From the IMG/VR virus record IMGVR_UViG_3300045240_000141, positions 1 to 45,517 of that record: DNA of 45,517 bases; one strand, 5' to 3'. The stretch is from a virus. A program made the translations under genes and the position numbers. This document shows, piece by piece, positions 18,285 through 26,889 of the stretch (the first letter of the stretch is position 1; each line of letters begins with the position of its first letter). The notes beneath the pieces were generated by a model. It was not told where the DNA came from and did not search any database. It saw only the letters and a list, made by a program, of their open reading frames with translations.

Positions 18285-18320
18285 TACCGCACATTACTAG
18301 CGCGTAATGTGAGGCAGAAA
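18280..18320. repeat. dispersed palindrome copy 5
   Basis: Core ACATTAC 18291-18297, loop TAGCGC, GTAATGT 18304-18310. Arms CCGCAC/GTGAGG (orientation B). Its left flank contains the stop codon of the large internal virion protein. It separates the ejection genes from the PurD-like gene. Confidence 0.9.
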
Positions 18321-18330
18321 CGGAACCAAA

Positions 18331-19644
18331 ATGAAAATCCTGCTCATCGATGCTACCCATGCCTTTCTGGACTTCGCCTTGCGTTGCCTCTCCGAGGGGC
18401 ATGAAGTGAGGCTTTTCCAAGGCCCTAACAAGGACGGCACCCGAAGTGAGGTGGGGGATGGCCTTGTGGAGAAGGTGAAGGATTGGCAGTCCAGCATGAA
18501 ATGGGCCGATCTTATTCTCCTGGCCGACAACTGCAAATACATGCGTGAGCTGGAAGGGTACCGCAAACGGGGCTTCCCCATCTTCGGCCCCAATGAAGAG
18601 GTTGCCAACTGGGAGTTGGATCGAGAGCTGGGGCAGCAAGTCCTTGCCAATTGTGGCATCGTCACGATCCCTTCCCACCAATGCAAAACGTACGACGACG
18701 CCATTCACTTGGTCAAGTCCTCCATGCGCCGCTACGTGGCCAAGCCGTCTGGCGATGCCCCCAAGGCCCTCTCATACGTGAGCAAGGGCCCGCAGGACAT
18801 GATATTCATGCTGGAGCACTGGAAGAAGTGCCAGCAGAAGCACTCGCTGCTATTGCAGGAATTCATCCCAGGGATTGAGATGGCCGTAGGCGGCTGGTTT
18901 GGCCGTGGCGGCTTCTCCAAGTACTTCATGGAGAACTTCGAATTCAAGAAGCTGATGAACGATGATGTCGGCTGCAACACAGGGGAGATGGGTACAGCCC
19001 TTCGCTATGTGACGGCCGACTGCTCCAAGCTCGCTCGTGAGATGCTTCTCCCCCTGGAAGGGGAACTCTACCGCCAAGGCTACACTGGCTACATCGACGT
19101 CGCCGTCATCATTGACAAGAAGGGGCACCCATGGCCTTTAGAATTCACCTCCCGTCCTGGCTGGCCCCTGTTCAACATTCAGCAAATCCTCCACAAGGAA
19201 CCGGTGGAGTGGATGCTGGACCTTGTGAAGGGCACCGACTCCTTTGTCCCCTACGAGGAGACTGCAGTGGGCGTCGTAGTTGCTATTCCGGACTTCCCCT
19301 ACTCAAGTGCGACCAAGAAGGAAGTGACGGGGTTTCCCGTCTGGGGCATCACGGAGAAGAACAGCCATTACGTGCACCCTTCAGAAATGAAGGCCGGGAA
19401 GGCCCTGACGGAAGTTAACGGTAAGCTCAAGGAGCAGCCCGTCTTCGTCACCGCTGGGGAGTACGTACTCGTTGCGAGTGGCTGCAAGGAAACCGTGTCG
19501 GACGCCGCGGCGGACGCTTACAAGCTGATCAAGGAACTCCAAATCCCCAACAGTCCCATGTACCGCACAGACATTGGCTGCCGGTTGGAGAAGCAACTCC
19601 CCCTCTTGCAAGAGCATGGCTATGCCGAGGACTGGACCTACTGA
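18331..19644 (+). CDS. PurD-like ATP-grasp ligase
   Basis: A 437-residue protein with the layout of phosphoribosylamine-glycine ligase (GAR synthetase). It has an N-terminal Rossmann-like start (MKILLIDATHAFLDFALRCL), an ATP-grasp middle (YVAKPSGDAPKAL near 134-146; LLLQEFIPGIEMAVGGWF near 172-189; PLEFTSRPGWPLFNIQQ near 270-286) and a C-terminal PurD_C-like domain. PurD joins glycine to phosphoribosylamine using ATP. The substrate here is uncertain, because the metal-binding LEFN.R.GDPE motif reads LEFTSRPGWPLF. No other purine gene accompanies it, and it lies between ejection and tail genes, so it may act on a virion or surface component. ATG 18331, weak GGAA ribosome site. Confidence 0.65.
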   Translation: MKILLIDATHAFLDFALRCLSEGHEVRLFQGPNKDGTRSEVGDGLVEKVKDWQSSMKWADLILLADNCKYMRELEGYRKRGFPIFGPNEEVANWELDRELGQQVLANCGIVTIPSHQCKTYDDAIHLVKSSMRRYVAKPSGDAPKALSYVSKGPQDMIFMLEHWKKCQQKHSLLLQEFIPGIEMAVGGWFGRGGFSKYFMENFEFKKLMNDDVGCNTGEMGTALRYVTADCSKLAREMLLPLEGELYRQGYTGYIDVAVIIDKKGHPWPLEFTSRPGWPLFNIQQILHKEPVEWMLDLVKGTDSFVPYEETAVGVVVAIPDFPYSSATKKEVTGFPVWGITEKNSHYVHPSEMKAGKALTEVNGKLKEQPVFVTAGEYVLVASGCKETVSDAAADAYKLIKELQIPNSPMYRTDIGCRLEKQLPLLQEHGYAEDWTY

Positions 19645-20087
19645 TGGCCATCCTCGCCACCCAGCGTAACTCCATTACGCCTGTCCCTCCCCTGCGCATG
19701 CCGTCTGGAGGCGCAAATGCTACTACTGGTAATACTGAAGAGCTGCTGGAAAAGTGGCTCCCCCAACTCCTGTCAAGAACTTACGTCTCTAAGGTGGACA
19801 CAGAAGTTCGCCCTGCTGTGGGTTCGGGTGTGCTTACTGACGTACTCATCCTCCCTCCAAGCAATGGTTTGTGGCTGTGTCTCGTGGGGCTGGGGCGCGT
19901 GGGAGACGCAGTGAACTTTCAGGCAGCTGCCGTCGTCCTCTCCGATACTAACAGTGCGAGGCTCATTGTCAGTTGGCCGGCCCCACTGCAAACAATCACC
20001 CTTGCGGGCCGGACACTCCAGTCCATTCAGACTTCCGGCAGCCCCCAGCTGATGATCGGCTCTGCGGTGCAACTTCTCTTCTTCTAA
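19644..20087 (+). CDS. hypothetical protein, virion block
   Basis: A 147-residue protein coupled to the PurD-like gene by a TGATG overlap. The second half alternates hydrophobic strands (LTDVLILPP, LWLCLVGLG, LMIGSAVQLLFF), suggesting a small beta-barrel. The N-terminus is polar, with MAILATQRNSITPVPPLR. No family is recognised. Translational coupling suggests it works with the ATP-grasp enzyme or is a tail component. Confidence 0.55.
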   Translation: MAILATQRNSITPVPPLRMPSGGANATTGNTEELLEKWLPQLLSRTYVSKVDTEVRPAVGSGVLTDVLILPPSNGLWLCLVGLGRVGDAVNFQAAAVVLSDTNSARLIVSWPAPLQTITLAGRTLQSIQTSGSPQLMIGSAVQLLFF

Positions 20088-20096
20088 GGAGGCCCC

Positions 20097-20405
20097 ATGG
20101 CCGGAAAAGCTGACTTCTATGCCGACGGGCAGTGGAACTTCTACTGCGACTTGTGCGGTGCCAAGACCAAGAGCAGCGACTCTATGAAGACTTGGAACAA
20201 CTTGCAGGTATGCCGCCACCATAAGGAAGTGCGCAACCCGCAGGATTTTCTCCGAGGCGTCGCTGACATGACGGCTGCCCCGTGGATTCGCCCCTTTGCC
20301 GACGGCGGAGATGCTAATCCTCACTGTACGACTGCCGGTCGCAATGGAGTGGCAGGTCTGGGGGTTGCAGGTTGTGCCGTTGCAGGCCTCGTCATTCCGG
20401 TATAA
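20097..20405 (+). CDS. small zinc-finger-like phage protein
   Basis: A 102-residue protein with a likely metal site: CDLCG near 17-21, then VCRHH near 37-41, followed by RNPQDFLRGVADMTAAPWIR. This arrangement recurs in small proteins of unknown function in tail regions of many phages. The tail after residue 65 is Gly/Ala/Val-rich and hydrophobic. An AAGGAGG ribosome site lies just before ATG 20097. It is probably a structural or assembly protein. Confidence 0.65.
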   Translation: MAGKADFYADGQWNFYCDLCGAKTKSSDSMKTWNNLQVCRHHKEVRNPQDFLRGVADMTAAPWIRPFADGGDANPHCTTAGRNGVAGLGVAGCAVAGLVIPV

Positions 20406-20406
20406 T
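20380..20406 (+). promoter_or_regulatory. possible promoter before tail fibre gene
   Basis: A perfect TATAAT at 20401-20406 sits 27 bases before the tail fibre start, with TTGCAG at 20380-20385 and a 15-base spacer, shorter than the usual 16-18. The -10 overlaps the stop codon of the upstream gene, so chance similarity is possible. Confidence 0.25.
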
Positions 20407-20432
20407 TCTTTCAACCCCCGCGAAAGACCTTT

Positions 20433-21896
20433 ATGGCTTCTACTGCTTTTACCGATCTTGTCACAGTCATTCAGGCTTCGTGGCTGAAAGACGTTGATAC
20501 GTCTACGTATGGGACGCTGAATACCATTGCCGGCGGCAACACCATTACAGCGAATGGTCCAGTGAGTCTCACCGCTTATCAGCGCGGTCAGCGGTTCTTC
20601 TTTGTCCCTGCTGCTAACAATGTGGCAGGCGCCGTTACGCTGAATATCAACGGACTCGGCCCGAAGGCCATTACAAAGTACGGTGCCGGTGTTCTGCAGC
20701 CCGGCGATCTTGTGGCAGGCGTTGCCGCCGCCGTGCTGTACGATGGTGCAGAATTCCAATTCCTCACTGTCCGCCAGGACACCAACTATCCACTGACAGG
20801 TGGAACCTCTACTGCCTTCACGGCGACCCCTGCCAGCCCCTACACTCTGACTTTCGGGGCCCGCGCGACCTTCATTTTCCACACGACGAACACTTCCAGT
20901 GCAGTTACCCTCAACGTAGCAGGCACTGGCACGATCCCCATCAAGATCATGGATGTGGCAGGGGGCTCCTCCGACCCTGGCGTCGGGGGTCTGGTGTCAG
21001 GCGCGCCCGCAATTGCCGTCTACAACGGGGTGAATTACCTGGTATTCCAGGAGAAGCAACCTCTGCCGGTGCCGGTGCCTGTTACCTCGGGGGGTACTGG
21101 CGCAACGTCGGCTCAAGGAGCGAAGTTCAATCTGCTGGTCCCTGCGCCTCTGCAGTGCCGTCTTGTGAAAGTTGGCGCCAATCTCGTTCTACAGCCTCTG
21201 GACGGTAACTACATCATCATCAACGGAATGCAGGAAGTCATCCCTGCAGCTGGGGTGAGCCTTGCTCCGACAGGTGCTACCCCTCTGACCTTGCTCTACA
21301 TCTACGCTTTCATGAGTGCAGGTGTAATGACTCTGGAATTTTCTCCTACTGTTCCTGTAGTCGACCTGGGCAACGGTGTCAAAGTCAAATCTACTGATGG
21401 TTCTCGTACCTGCGTAGGGATGGCTCGCCCCATTGCAGGACCTGCGTGGCAAGATACCCCGGCTCAGCGCTTTGTGCTCAGCTGGCCTAATCGGAGAAAC
21501 CTCGCTACCATCGCTTTCTATACGGCGCCTCGCTCAACTGCCAGTGCGGTCTTCGTTGAAGTCAATGCGGAAATTCGTAACGAATTCCTCTACTGGGCAG
21601 GCGACGCCGTGGTCTTCCATGCCGATGGGCAGTGTTCTCACTCCTTGGCCAATGGCATCGTGGGGTCTACCTTGGCCGTGGATGGCACTACCAACCTGGA
21701 CGCAGCTTCCGGCGGTCAATCCTACGGCATCAACTCTTCCTTTCCCATGGCTATGACAGGAGAGGCGAGCGCTCTCACAGAAGGCTACCATTACATCACC
21801 CTTCTCGGTTTCCAAGGGGGTGGTGGCACAGCTACCTGGACAGGTGCCGGGGCTCCCAACCAAAGAACGTCCCTCAAGGGCTTTATCCAAGGATAA
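20433..21896 (+). CDS. tail fibre / receptor-binding protein
   Basis: A 487-residue protein. The N-terminal region has repeated beta-strand units (GPVSLTAYQRGQRFFFVPA, NINGLGPKAI, GDLVAGVAAAVLYDGAEFQF) typical of phage tail fibre shafts. VTSGGTGATSAQGAKFNL near 208-225 is a widespread fibre repeat motif. The C-terminal part (about 240-487) is beta-rich and ends with FQGGGGTATWTG. Position just before the lysis genes is usual for a receptor-binding fibre. ATG 20433 has only a weak GAAAG site. Confidence 0.75.
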   Translation: MASTAFTDLVTVIQASWLKDVDTSTYGTLNTIAGGNTITANGPVSLTAYQRGQRFFFVPAANNVAGAVTLNINGLGPKAITKYGAGVLQPGDLVAGVAAAVLYDGAEFQFLTVRQDTNYPLTGGTSTAFTATPASPYTLTFGARATFIFHTTNTSSAVTLNVAGTGTIPIKIMDVAGGSSDPGVGGLVSGAPAIAVYNGVNYLVFQEKQPLPVPVPVTSGGTGATSAQGAKFNLLVPAPLQCRLVKVGANLVLQPLDGNYIIINGMQEVIPAAGVSLAPTGATPLTLLYIYAFMSAGVMTLEFSPTVPVVDLGNGVKVKSTDGSRTCVGMARPIAGPAWQDTPAQRFVLSWPNRRNLATIAFYTAPRSTASAVFVEVNAEIRNEFLYWAGDAVVFHADGQCSHSLANGIVGSTLAVDGTTNLDAASGGQSYGINSSFPMAMTGEASALTEGYHYITLLGFQGGGGTATWTGAGAPNQRTSLKGFIQG

Positions 21897-21902
21897 TAGC
21901 AG

Positions 21903-22193
21903 ATGCGAGCTTCTGGCGACCCGACGATCCCGGCCCCCCTGGACGATCGACTGACCAAGCAGGATATCCTCTTGGAACAGTTGAGTAAGCGCGTCCAGGA
22001 TCAAGAGGATTCCACCAAAAAGTTGCTGGACGATGTGGGGCAGATTCTTGAAATCTTCCGCAGCCTCATGGGAGGGTTCAAGGTCCTTCAGGGTCTGGGA
22101 ATGCTCGCCAAACCCATCGGGGCCATTGCGGCGGCGTTTGCTGCTTGCGCTGCAGCATGGGCAATCCTCCGTCACGGTGGCAACCTCAAATGA
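21903..22193 (+). CDS. small membrane protein, holin-like
   Basis: A 96-residue protein with an amphipathic/coiled-coil N-terminal half (TKQDILLEQLSKRVQDQED) and one hydrophobic segment near the C-terminus (about 71-90, IGAIAAAFAACAAAWAILRH). It overlaps the endolysin start in ATGA, and a second membrane protein follows the endolysin. A holin, antiholin or fibre-proximal membrane protein would fit. The single C-terminal membrane helix resembles several phage lysis accessory proteins. Confidence 0.55.
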   Translation: MRASGDPTIPAPLDDRLTKQDILLEQLSKRVQDQEDSTKKLLDDVGQILEIFRSLMGGFKVLQGLGMLAKPIGAIAAAFAACAAAWAILRHGGNLK

Positions 22194-22801
22194 CCGTCCC
22201 ACCACTCTCCGTAGAGCTTTTCCGCCTATGTACCGGCGCCTCCGTGATCGCGGCGGGCCCACGTGAGGTAGTGGCGGCGGATGAAGCGTGTGCCCTCTAC
22301 GACATCAACACGGCCCGTCGAGTGGGGATGTTCCTCGCTAATGTGGGCCACGAGACGGGAGGCTTGCGCTTCCTCTCCGAACTATGGGGACCGACCGATG
22401 CGCAGCGACGGTATGACACCAAACCCGATCTTGGCAACCTCTACCTCGGTGACGGCTTCAAGTACCGTGGTCGTGGATGGCTACAGACGACTGGTCGAGC
22501 GAACTATCTGCGACTCACCCAGCGACTTCGGGCACGTTGGCCCTCGCTGCAGGTGCCTGACTTTGTGGCGCAGTCCGACTTGCTGGCATCGCCCCGGTGG
22601 GCAGCTATCAGTGCTGCGGATTACGTCGACATGCGGTCGCTGAACCACGTGGCGGACAGCGACAACTTTGATGCATATTGCGATATCATCAATCTTGGTC
22701 GGGCCACACCTCGTTACGGAGACTCCAATGGCTGGCAACATCGGCTTCAACTATGGCAAGTTGCCAAGCCTGCTCTGATACTCGCTGGATTTCCAGTATA
22801 A
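22190..22801 (+). CDS. endolysin, GH19 chitinase-type lysozyme
   Basis: A 203-residue enzyme predicted to cleave peptidoglycan glycan strands at lysis. GHETGG (residues 53-58, with E55 as the likely acid catalyst) and the segment GDGFKYRGRGWLQTTGRANY (87-106) are hallmarks of phage GH19 lysozymes. E64 in FLSELW lies at the second catalytic position region. No signal peptide or cell-wall-binding domain is evident, so release probably depends on a holin. ATG 22190 overlaps the upstream stop; an in-frame start at 22145 would only read into the previous gene. Confidence 0.85.
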   Translation: MTVPPLSVELFRLCTGASVIAAGPREVVAADEACALYDINTARRVGMFLANVGHETGGLRFLSELWGPTDAQRRYDTKPDLGNLYLGDGFKYRGRGWLQTTGRANYLRLTQRLRARWPSLQVPDFVAQSDLLASPRWAAISAADYVDMRSLNHVADSDNFDAYCDIINLGRATPRYGDSNGWQHRLQLWQVAKPALILAGFPV

Positions 22802-22826
22802 GTTCCCCAAATTGAGAGGAAGTGTA

Positions 22827-23264
22827 ATGTCCGACTTGACTGGTATTGGGTCGATTTTCGACTTTGGCGGTAAGCTCATCGACCGCATCTGGCCAGATCC
22901 GACTGAAGCCGCGAAGGCGAAGTTGAAAATGTTCGAAGCCCAGCAAGCGGGAGAACTGCAGGAACTCTCTGCCACTTGGGACAATGCCAAGGCTCAGCTT
23001 GCGGTAAACCAAGTCGAAGCCGCGAGTGAGAGCTTGTTCGTCAGTGGTTGGCGCCCTGCCATCGGCTGGATCTGTGGCGTAGCCTTTGCGTACAAGTTCA
23101 TTGTAGCGCCCTTCTTGGCATTCCTGTTGGTAGTTTTTGGTCACAAGGTGGCCCCTCCTGAAATTGATTTCGCTGAAATGTTACCAGTCCTCTTCGGACT
23201 GCTGGGCCTTGGCGGCATGCGCACCTGGGAAAAGGTGAAGGGCGCGAGCAGCACCAAGGGGTAG
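22827..23264 (+). CDS. holin of the 3TM gene-transfer-release type
   Basis: A 145-residue protein. SIFDFGGKLIDRIWPDPTEAA at the start, a glutamine-rich helix, GWRPAIGWICGVAFAYKFI (about 76-94), a second hydrophobic stretch through LAFLLVVFG and a third through LPVLFGLLGLGGMRTWEK are the pattern of the 3TM holins first noted in gene-transfer agents. These proteins permeabilise the inner membrane at lysis. AGAGGA precedes ATG 22827. It is the last rightward gene and is followed by palindrome copy 6 at the convergent junction. Confidence 0.8.
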   Translation: MSDLTGIGSIFDFGGKLIDRIWPDPTEAAKAKLKMFEAQQAGELQELSATWDNAKAQLAVNQVEAASESLFVSGWRPAIGWICGVAFAYKFIVAPFLAFLLVVFGHKVAPPEIDFAEMLPVLFGLLGLGGMRTWEKVKGASSTKG

Positions 23265-23305
23265 TTATTGCCTCACATTACTGGCTAGTAATGTGGGGTA
23301 TTAAT
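23264..23305. repeat. dispersed palindrome copy 6 (convergent gene junction)
   Basis: Core ACATTAC 23275-23281, loop TGGCTA, GTAATGT 23288-23294. Arms CCTCAC/GTGGGG. It lies between the last rightward and last leftward genes and overlaps both ends: the right flank holds the TAA of the minus-strand gene. A bidirectional terminator would be useful exactly here, but there is no U run. Confidence 0.9.
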
Positions 23306-24506
23306 GCACGGTGGGGGGCGCGTCCCCTGCCACTAAAAACCCTCCTTGCCCGCCCTTCTGCACCAGCTTCACAAATCCTGCTCTGATGCACCCGGCGAGT
23401 ATGTCTTCATAGTCACGCATCGACGGAAATAGACTGTGGACGTACCGGTAGACTTCGAGGTAAGGAGCCTCTCCACGCTTCCGGACATAGGCAATGAGCC
23501 TGTCCGCAGACGTACTACTAACACTTTTGCCAATCTTGGAGAAGACCAGGTCCATGTCCTGCTCCAAGTCCGAGACCATTTGACACGCAATTGCCAGATG
23601 GTCCTCGGTGATGGCCAGAGTGTCTCCGGCTGACGCGGCGAGGATAATTGCCAGCTTATGCATGTGGGTCTGCTTTCTCGCAAGGTAACCTCCAAACCTC
23701 TCATCATCCAGATTCGCCGGTCGAGCCGTCTGATGATCCAGGTACCATTTCTTCCCCCAAGCATACGCACCCTTCGTTAGGCGATACTCGCCTCTCAAGT
23801 TATCGTAAATGTACTGCAGATCCGCCACGAGGGCTGCTTCCTGTTGCTTCAAGTCCGCCGGCACCTCTTCTCCAGGATAGGCGACGAACTTCTGTTTCTT
23901 ATCCGCATAGGCGAACACAATCCGGCTTGCCAACCCCCCACCAATCATGTACTCTGGCACGTTCGTGGCAATCCAGCTCGGAGTCGTACAGGCAATGAGA
24001 TTGAAGTACGGGTTTACCACTTCATCATTCCCGCTGTTCTTCGTCTCCTTGCGCAGGTTCTTCCCGTCCCACAGTGTCACGAAGGCATCCGCCATCTTCG
24101 TGTCCTTGAAGTCCAGCAGATTCCCGAATTCGCTGCTCTCGATAGTAAGCGAAGCTTGCTCGTACATCATCCCTTCGTGTTCGAAGGTCTCTCGTGCCGA
24201 ATCGAACGACGTCAAAAGGCTCTGCCAAGTAACAACCTCCGGGCCGAAGCGGACACCCTTCACCTGCCTCAACAGGTTCATAGCTGTGCCCGATGTTGTC
24301 GACTTTGATACAACTCCTGGGGGAGCTACAAGGCACACAAACATGTTTCCGTACCATCTGAAATAGGCTTGGTCAATCCATACATGGCGCTGAAGTGCCC
24401 CGGCGATTGCCGACACCCCAGACCAGAAATAGAAATGAGTTGGTGCCTCTCCGTATGAAGTGTATTCGATAAAGGACTTAAGCCAGTCAGAGCAGAGCCT
24501 AGGCAC
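23301..24506 (-). CDS. DUF3987-like ATPase/helicase
   Basis: A 401-residue P-loop protein. A helical start (WLKSFIEYTSYGEAPTHFYFWSGVSAIAG) and Walker A APPGVVSKST at residues 61-70 are typical of DUF3987-type phage/plasmid proteins thought to act as replicative helicases or primase-helicase partners. A later TIESSEFGNLL segment and ACTTPSWI region resemble Walker B/sensor areas. The C-terminus looks like a winged helix. The start is GTG at 24506, overlapping the polymerase gene by 8 bases, so the two are co-translated. No DnaB or DnaG is otherwise seen in the window, so this may be the replicative motor. Confidence 0.7.
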   Translation of the reverse strand: MPRLCSDWLKSFIEYTSYGEAPTHFYFWSGVSAIAGALQRHVWIDQAYFRWYGNMFVCLVAPPGVVSKSTTSGTAMNLLRQVKGVRFGPEVVTWQSLLTSFDSARETFEHEGMMYEQASLTIESSEFGNLLDFKDTKMADAFVTLWDGKNLRKETKNSGNDEVVNPYFNLIACTTPSWIATNVPEYMIGGGLASRIVFAYADKKQKFVAYPGEEVPADLKQQEAALVADLQYIYDNLRGEYRLTKGAYAWGKKWYLDHQTARPANLDDERFGGYLARKQTHMHKLAIILAASAGDTLAITEDHLAIACQMVSDLEQDMDLVFSKIGKSVSSTSADRLIAYVRKRGEAPYLEVYRYVHSLFPSMRDYEDILAGCIRAGFVKLVQKGGQGGFLVAGDAPPTVH

Positions 24507-26889
24507 AATCCCCCCAGGATTTTGTCGAGGTCTTCACGCCCACCGGGATCACCAGCGGATCGTCATACGGCAGAGCAATCTGCGCCGCATTGATAATCCC
24601 CGCAATGTGCTTCTCCCTGTTGACAATGGGGAACTGCCCGGCCAGCGAATCGTGCACCTGGATAAGTACATCGACTTCCGGCAACGTACGGTCAATCGCT
24701 TCATACCCCCTGTTGATGAGGCAGGCTACACTGCTCTGCGGAAGCCACGCCACTGCTTGGTTGAAGACGTTCCCCTCAATCCGATCGAAGAAGTGAAACT
24801 TGTACCCAAACACATTCTTAATCCACCTGCGTCCAGAAACTTGCTTCTTTATGTCCTCCTGCCACAGCCGAATCTCCGGACACAAGCTGAAGTACCATTC
24901 CTGGATCTTCGCGACACGCCCCACCTCCAATCCAATACGCGGTGAGATACCTTGCGGCGTACCCAGATAGTTCGTCCCATGGCACAGTGCCTTGAACATC
25001 GCATACTCCCGCGGATGACTGCTCTTGGTCATATCGGGATTCTGGTAGTACTCCTTCATCACTTCGATGTAGGGCTTCTTTCCTTCCCTGAACCATTGCT
25101 TCATCCGTTGGCATGACGATTCCCAGGTGACGATACGGAGGTCTGCCGAATCGAGGTCAATGTCAAAGAACTCACGCCCTTCGTCCGGGATGAAAATTGT
25201 TCGAACATTTGGAAGTTCCAGACCGTCATCCTCCATCTCCCCGCCTGATGGAATGTTCTGCATATTGAGCCCTGTGCCGAATGCATTCTGCCTGGAGGCA
25301 AAACGATACGTGTCAGTACCGCAGACATTGAAGCTACACCGCATCCTTCCATCAACGTCTGGCCGAGCTTCGATGAAGGTGGAATTGAAAACGCCAAGGC
25401 TTCGTAGCTCTCGGATTTTTCTGGCGACTGGCGCAAGAATCGGCTCACGGACGGCGAGCTTCTGAAGTGCTTCATCATCCGTTGTAACAGTTTTCGTCTT
25501 TCGATTAATGATTGGCTTAAGTCCGAACTCTGTGTAGAAGAGTTCTTGCATCTGTTTGGGGCTTTTAATATTAACTTCTCTGCCGAGAACTTCGGCGAGC
25601 CAGTTTTCCCTTTCGACGATCCCCTGGAGAAGGCGCCCTTTGAGTTTGAGTCTTTCCGCATAGTCGATCCTCAGTCCTTTATTCATCGTCTTCAGCACTA
25701 CGGGGGCAAGCACCTGCTGGAAGTGCTCCACCTCGGACAGGCCCAAGGCGGGGATAACCTTGCCCAACACTTCCTCAATAGCGTACGTCCGCACAGCATC
25801 TGTACAGTTGTAGGCCCAATACTTATCCTCCCCTTCCCCTTTCGGCCCTTCCGTCCAGTTCGTCCGATCATCCTTCCAATACAAATGATCGTCGCAGTAC
25901 ATCGAACTGAGGAAGGCCAAATTCTTGTCCAAGTTTGAAAAGCAGGAATGTTGTTGGATCATCGTATCCTTCACATTCGGACAGAGGAAATGCCAGTGCC
26001 TGTAGATATACTGTGCGTCGTAGTTCCAATTCTGTCCAACAATTTCGCAGATCCTCATCAGGCGAATCATCATCTCCACTAAGTGGACTTCTTGTTCCTC
26101 CGTCCAGTATCCCTCCGTTGAGGACTGGCACATCAGTGGGATACATACAGCCTCCGTTGCGCTCCACGCAAATGCAATACAAGCAATATGCCCTGCTCTC
26201 GTCTCGATGTCACCGGCGAGCTTCATCCTCCGGCCTTCAGCCTGGGCGGCCTCCGCCTTAGCGATTAGCCCTTGCAAGGCGGCTTCCGCCTGCTCAAAGT
26301 TCGGCCGGATGATGAACTCGTATGCAGGTCTGCGAATCTCCGGAAAGGCGCTCTCCCTCACGGCCCTCTTCAGATCATGGACCATGATGGGGCGGATGCT
26401 CCACTGGGCCATAAGACGAGCCGGCGACAGAGTGGGGATGACCTTGGTACCAGGAACCAGGGTCGATTCCATGATAGAGGACCGCCAGTTGTTCGTGCTC
26501 CACTCTCCTGTGAGAGCCCACAAGCCAAGGTTGCCTGTTGGCACCACAACATTCGGCTTGACCCTCTCAATGGTAGCCCGCAAGCGCTCAATCCCCTCAA
26601 CGACCTCTGGCAGGACATACTTCCCCTTGTAAAGCACATGCTCAACAGTGATTGCCTTTTTCGTCGTCGCAACCACATTGTCGACACTTGCCCCCTTCAC
26701 CCGATCTTGCATGACCAGGGTTAAAGCGCAATGCTCACGGAAAGTTCCAGCCTCATTGAGCAGCTTATTCAGCTCATACCCGCCACCCCCTACAAAGGGT
26801 TCCCCCTTGAGAATGTCCTGCTCCGCTGGCAGATCCCCCACAATGAGAATCTTTGCCCCCAGAGGGCCGATTGTCCTGACCGCGCTCAC
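24499..26889 (-). CDS. family A DNA polymerase with N-terminal UDG-like domain
   Basis: A 796-residue replicative polymerase. Residues about 8-165 resemble family 4 uracil-DNA glycosylase: GDLPAEQDILKGEPFVG (18-34), VVVPTGNLGLWALTG (114-128) and PTLSPARL (152-159), with Ser where the glycosylase motif usually has His. The 3'-5' exonuclease shows D227/E229, D291 and Y360/D364. Polymerase motif A centres on D578, motif B on R627-K633-Y641, and motif C is QVHDS with D747 (Ser replaces the usual Glu). GTG start at 26889 overlaps the upstream stop (GTGA). A UDG-like domain fused to phage polymerases is known from the SPO1 group; its activity here is doubtful. Confidence 0.9.
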   Translation of the reverse strand: MSAVRTIGPLGAKILIVGDLPAEQDILKGEPFVGGGGYELNKLLNEAGTFREHCALTLVMQDRVKGASVDNVVATTKKAITVEHVLYKGKYVLPEVVEGIERLRATIERVKPNVVVPTGNLGLWALTGEWSTNNWRSSIMESTLVPGTKVIPTLSPARLMAQWSIRPIMVHDLKRAVRESAFPEIRRPAYEFIIRPNFEQAEAALQGLIAKAEAAQAEGRRMKLAGDIETRAGHIACIAFAWSATEAVCIPLMCQSSTEGYWTEEQEVHLVEMMIRLMRICEIVGQNWNYDAQYIYRHWHFLCPNVKDTMIQQHSCFSNLDKNLAFLSSMYCDDHLYWKDDRTNWTEGPKGEGEDKYWAYNCTDAVRTYAIEEVLGKVIPALGLSEVEHFQQVLAPVVLKTMNKGLRIDYAERLKLKGRLLQGIVERENWLAEVLGREVNIKSPKQMQELFYTEFGLKPIINRKTKTVTTDDEALQKLAVREPILAPVARKIRELRSLGVFNSTFIEARPDVDGRMRCSFNVCGTDTYRFASRQNAFGTGLNMQNIPSGGEMEDDGLELPNVRTIFIPDEGREFFDIDLDSADLRIVTWESSCQRMKQWFREGKKPYIEVMKEYYQNPDMTKSSHPREYAMFKALCHGTNYLGTPQGISPRIGLEVGRVAKIQEWYFSLCPEIRLWQEDIKKQVSGRRWIKNVFGYKFHFFDRIEGNVFNQAVAWLPQSSVACLINRGYEAIDRTLPEVDVLIQVHDSLAGQFPIVNREKHIAGIINAAQIALPYDDPLVIPVGVKTSTKSWGDCA

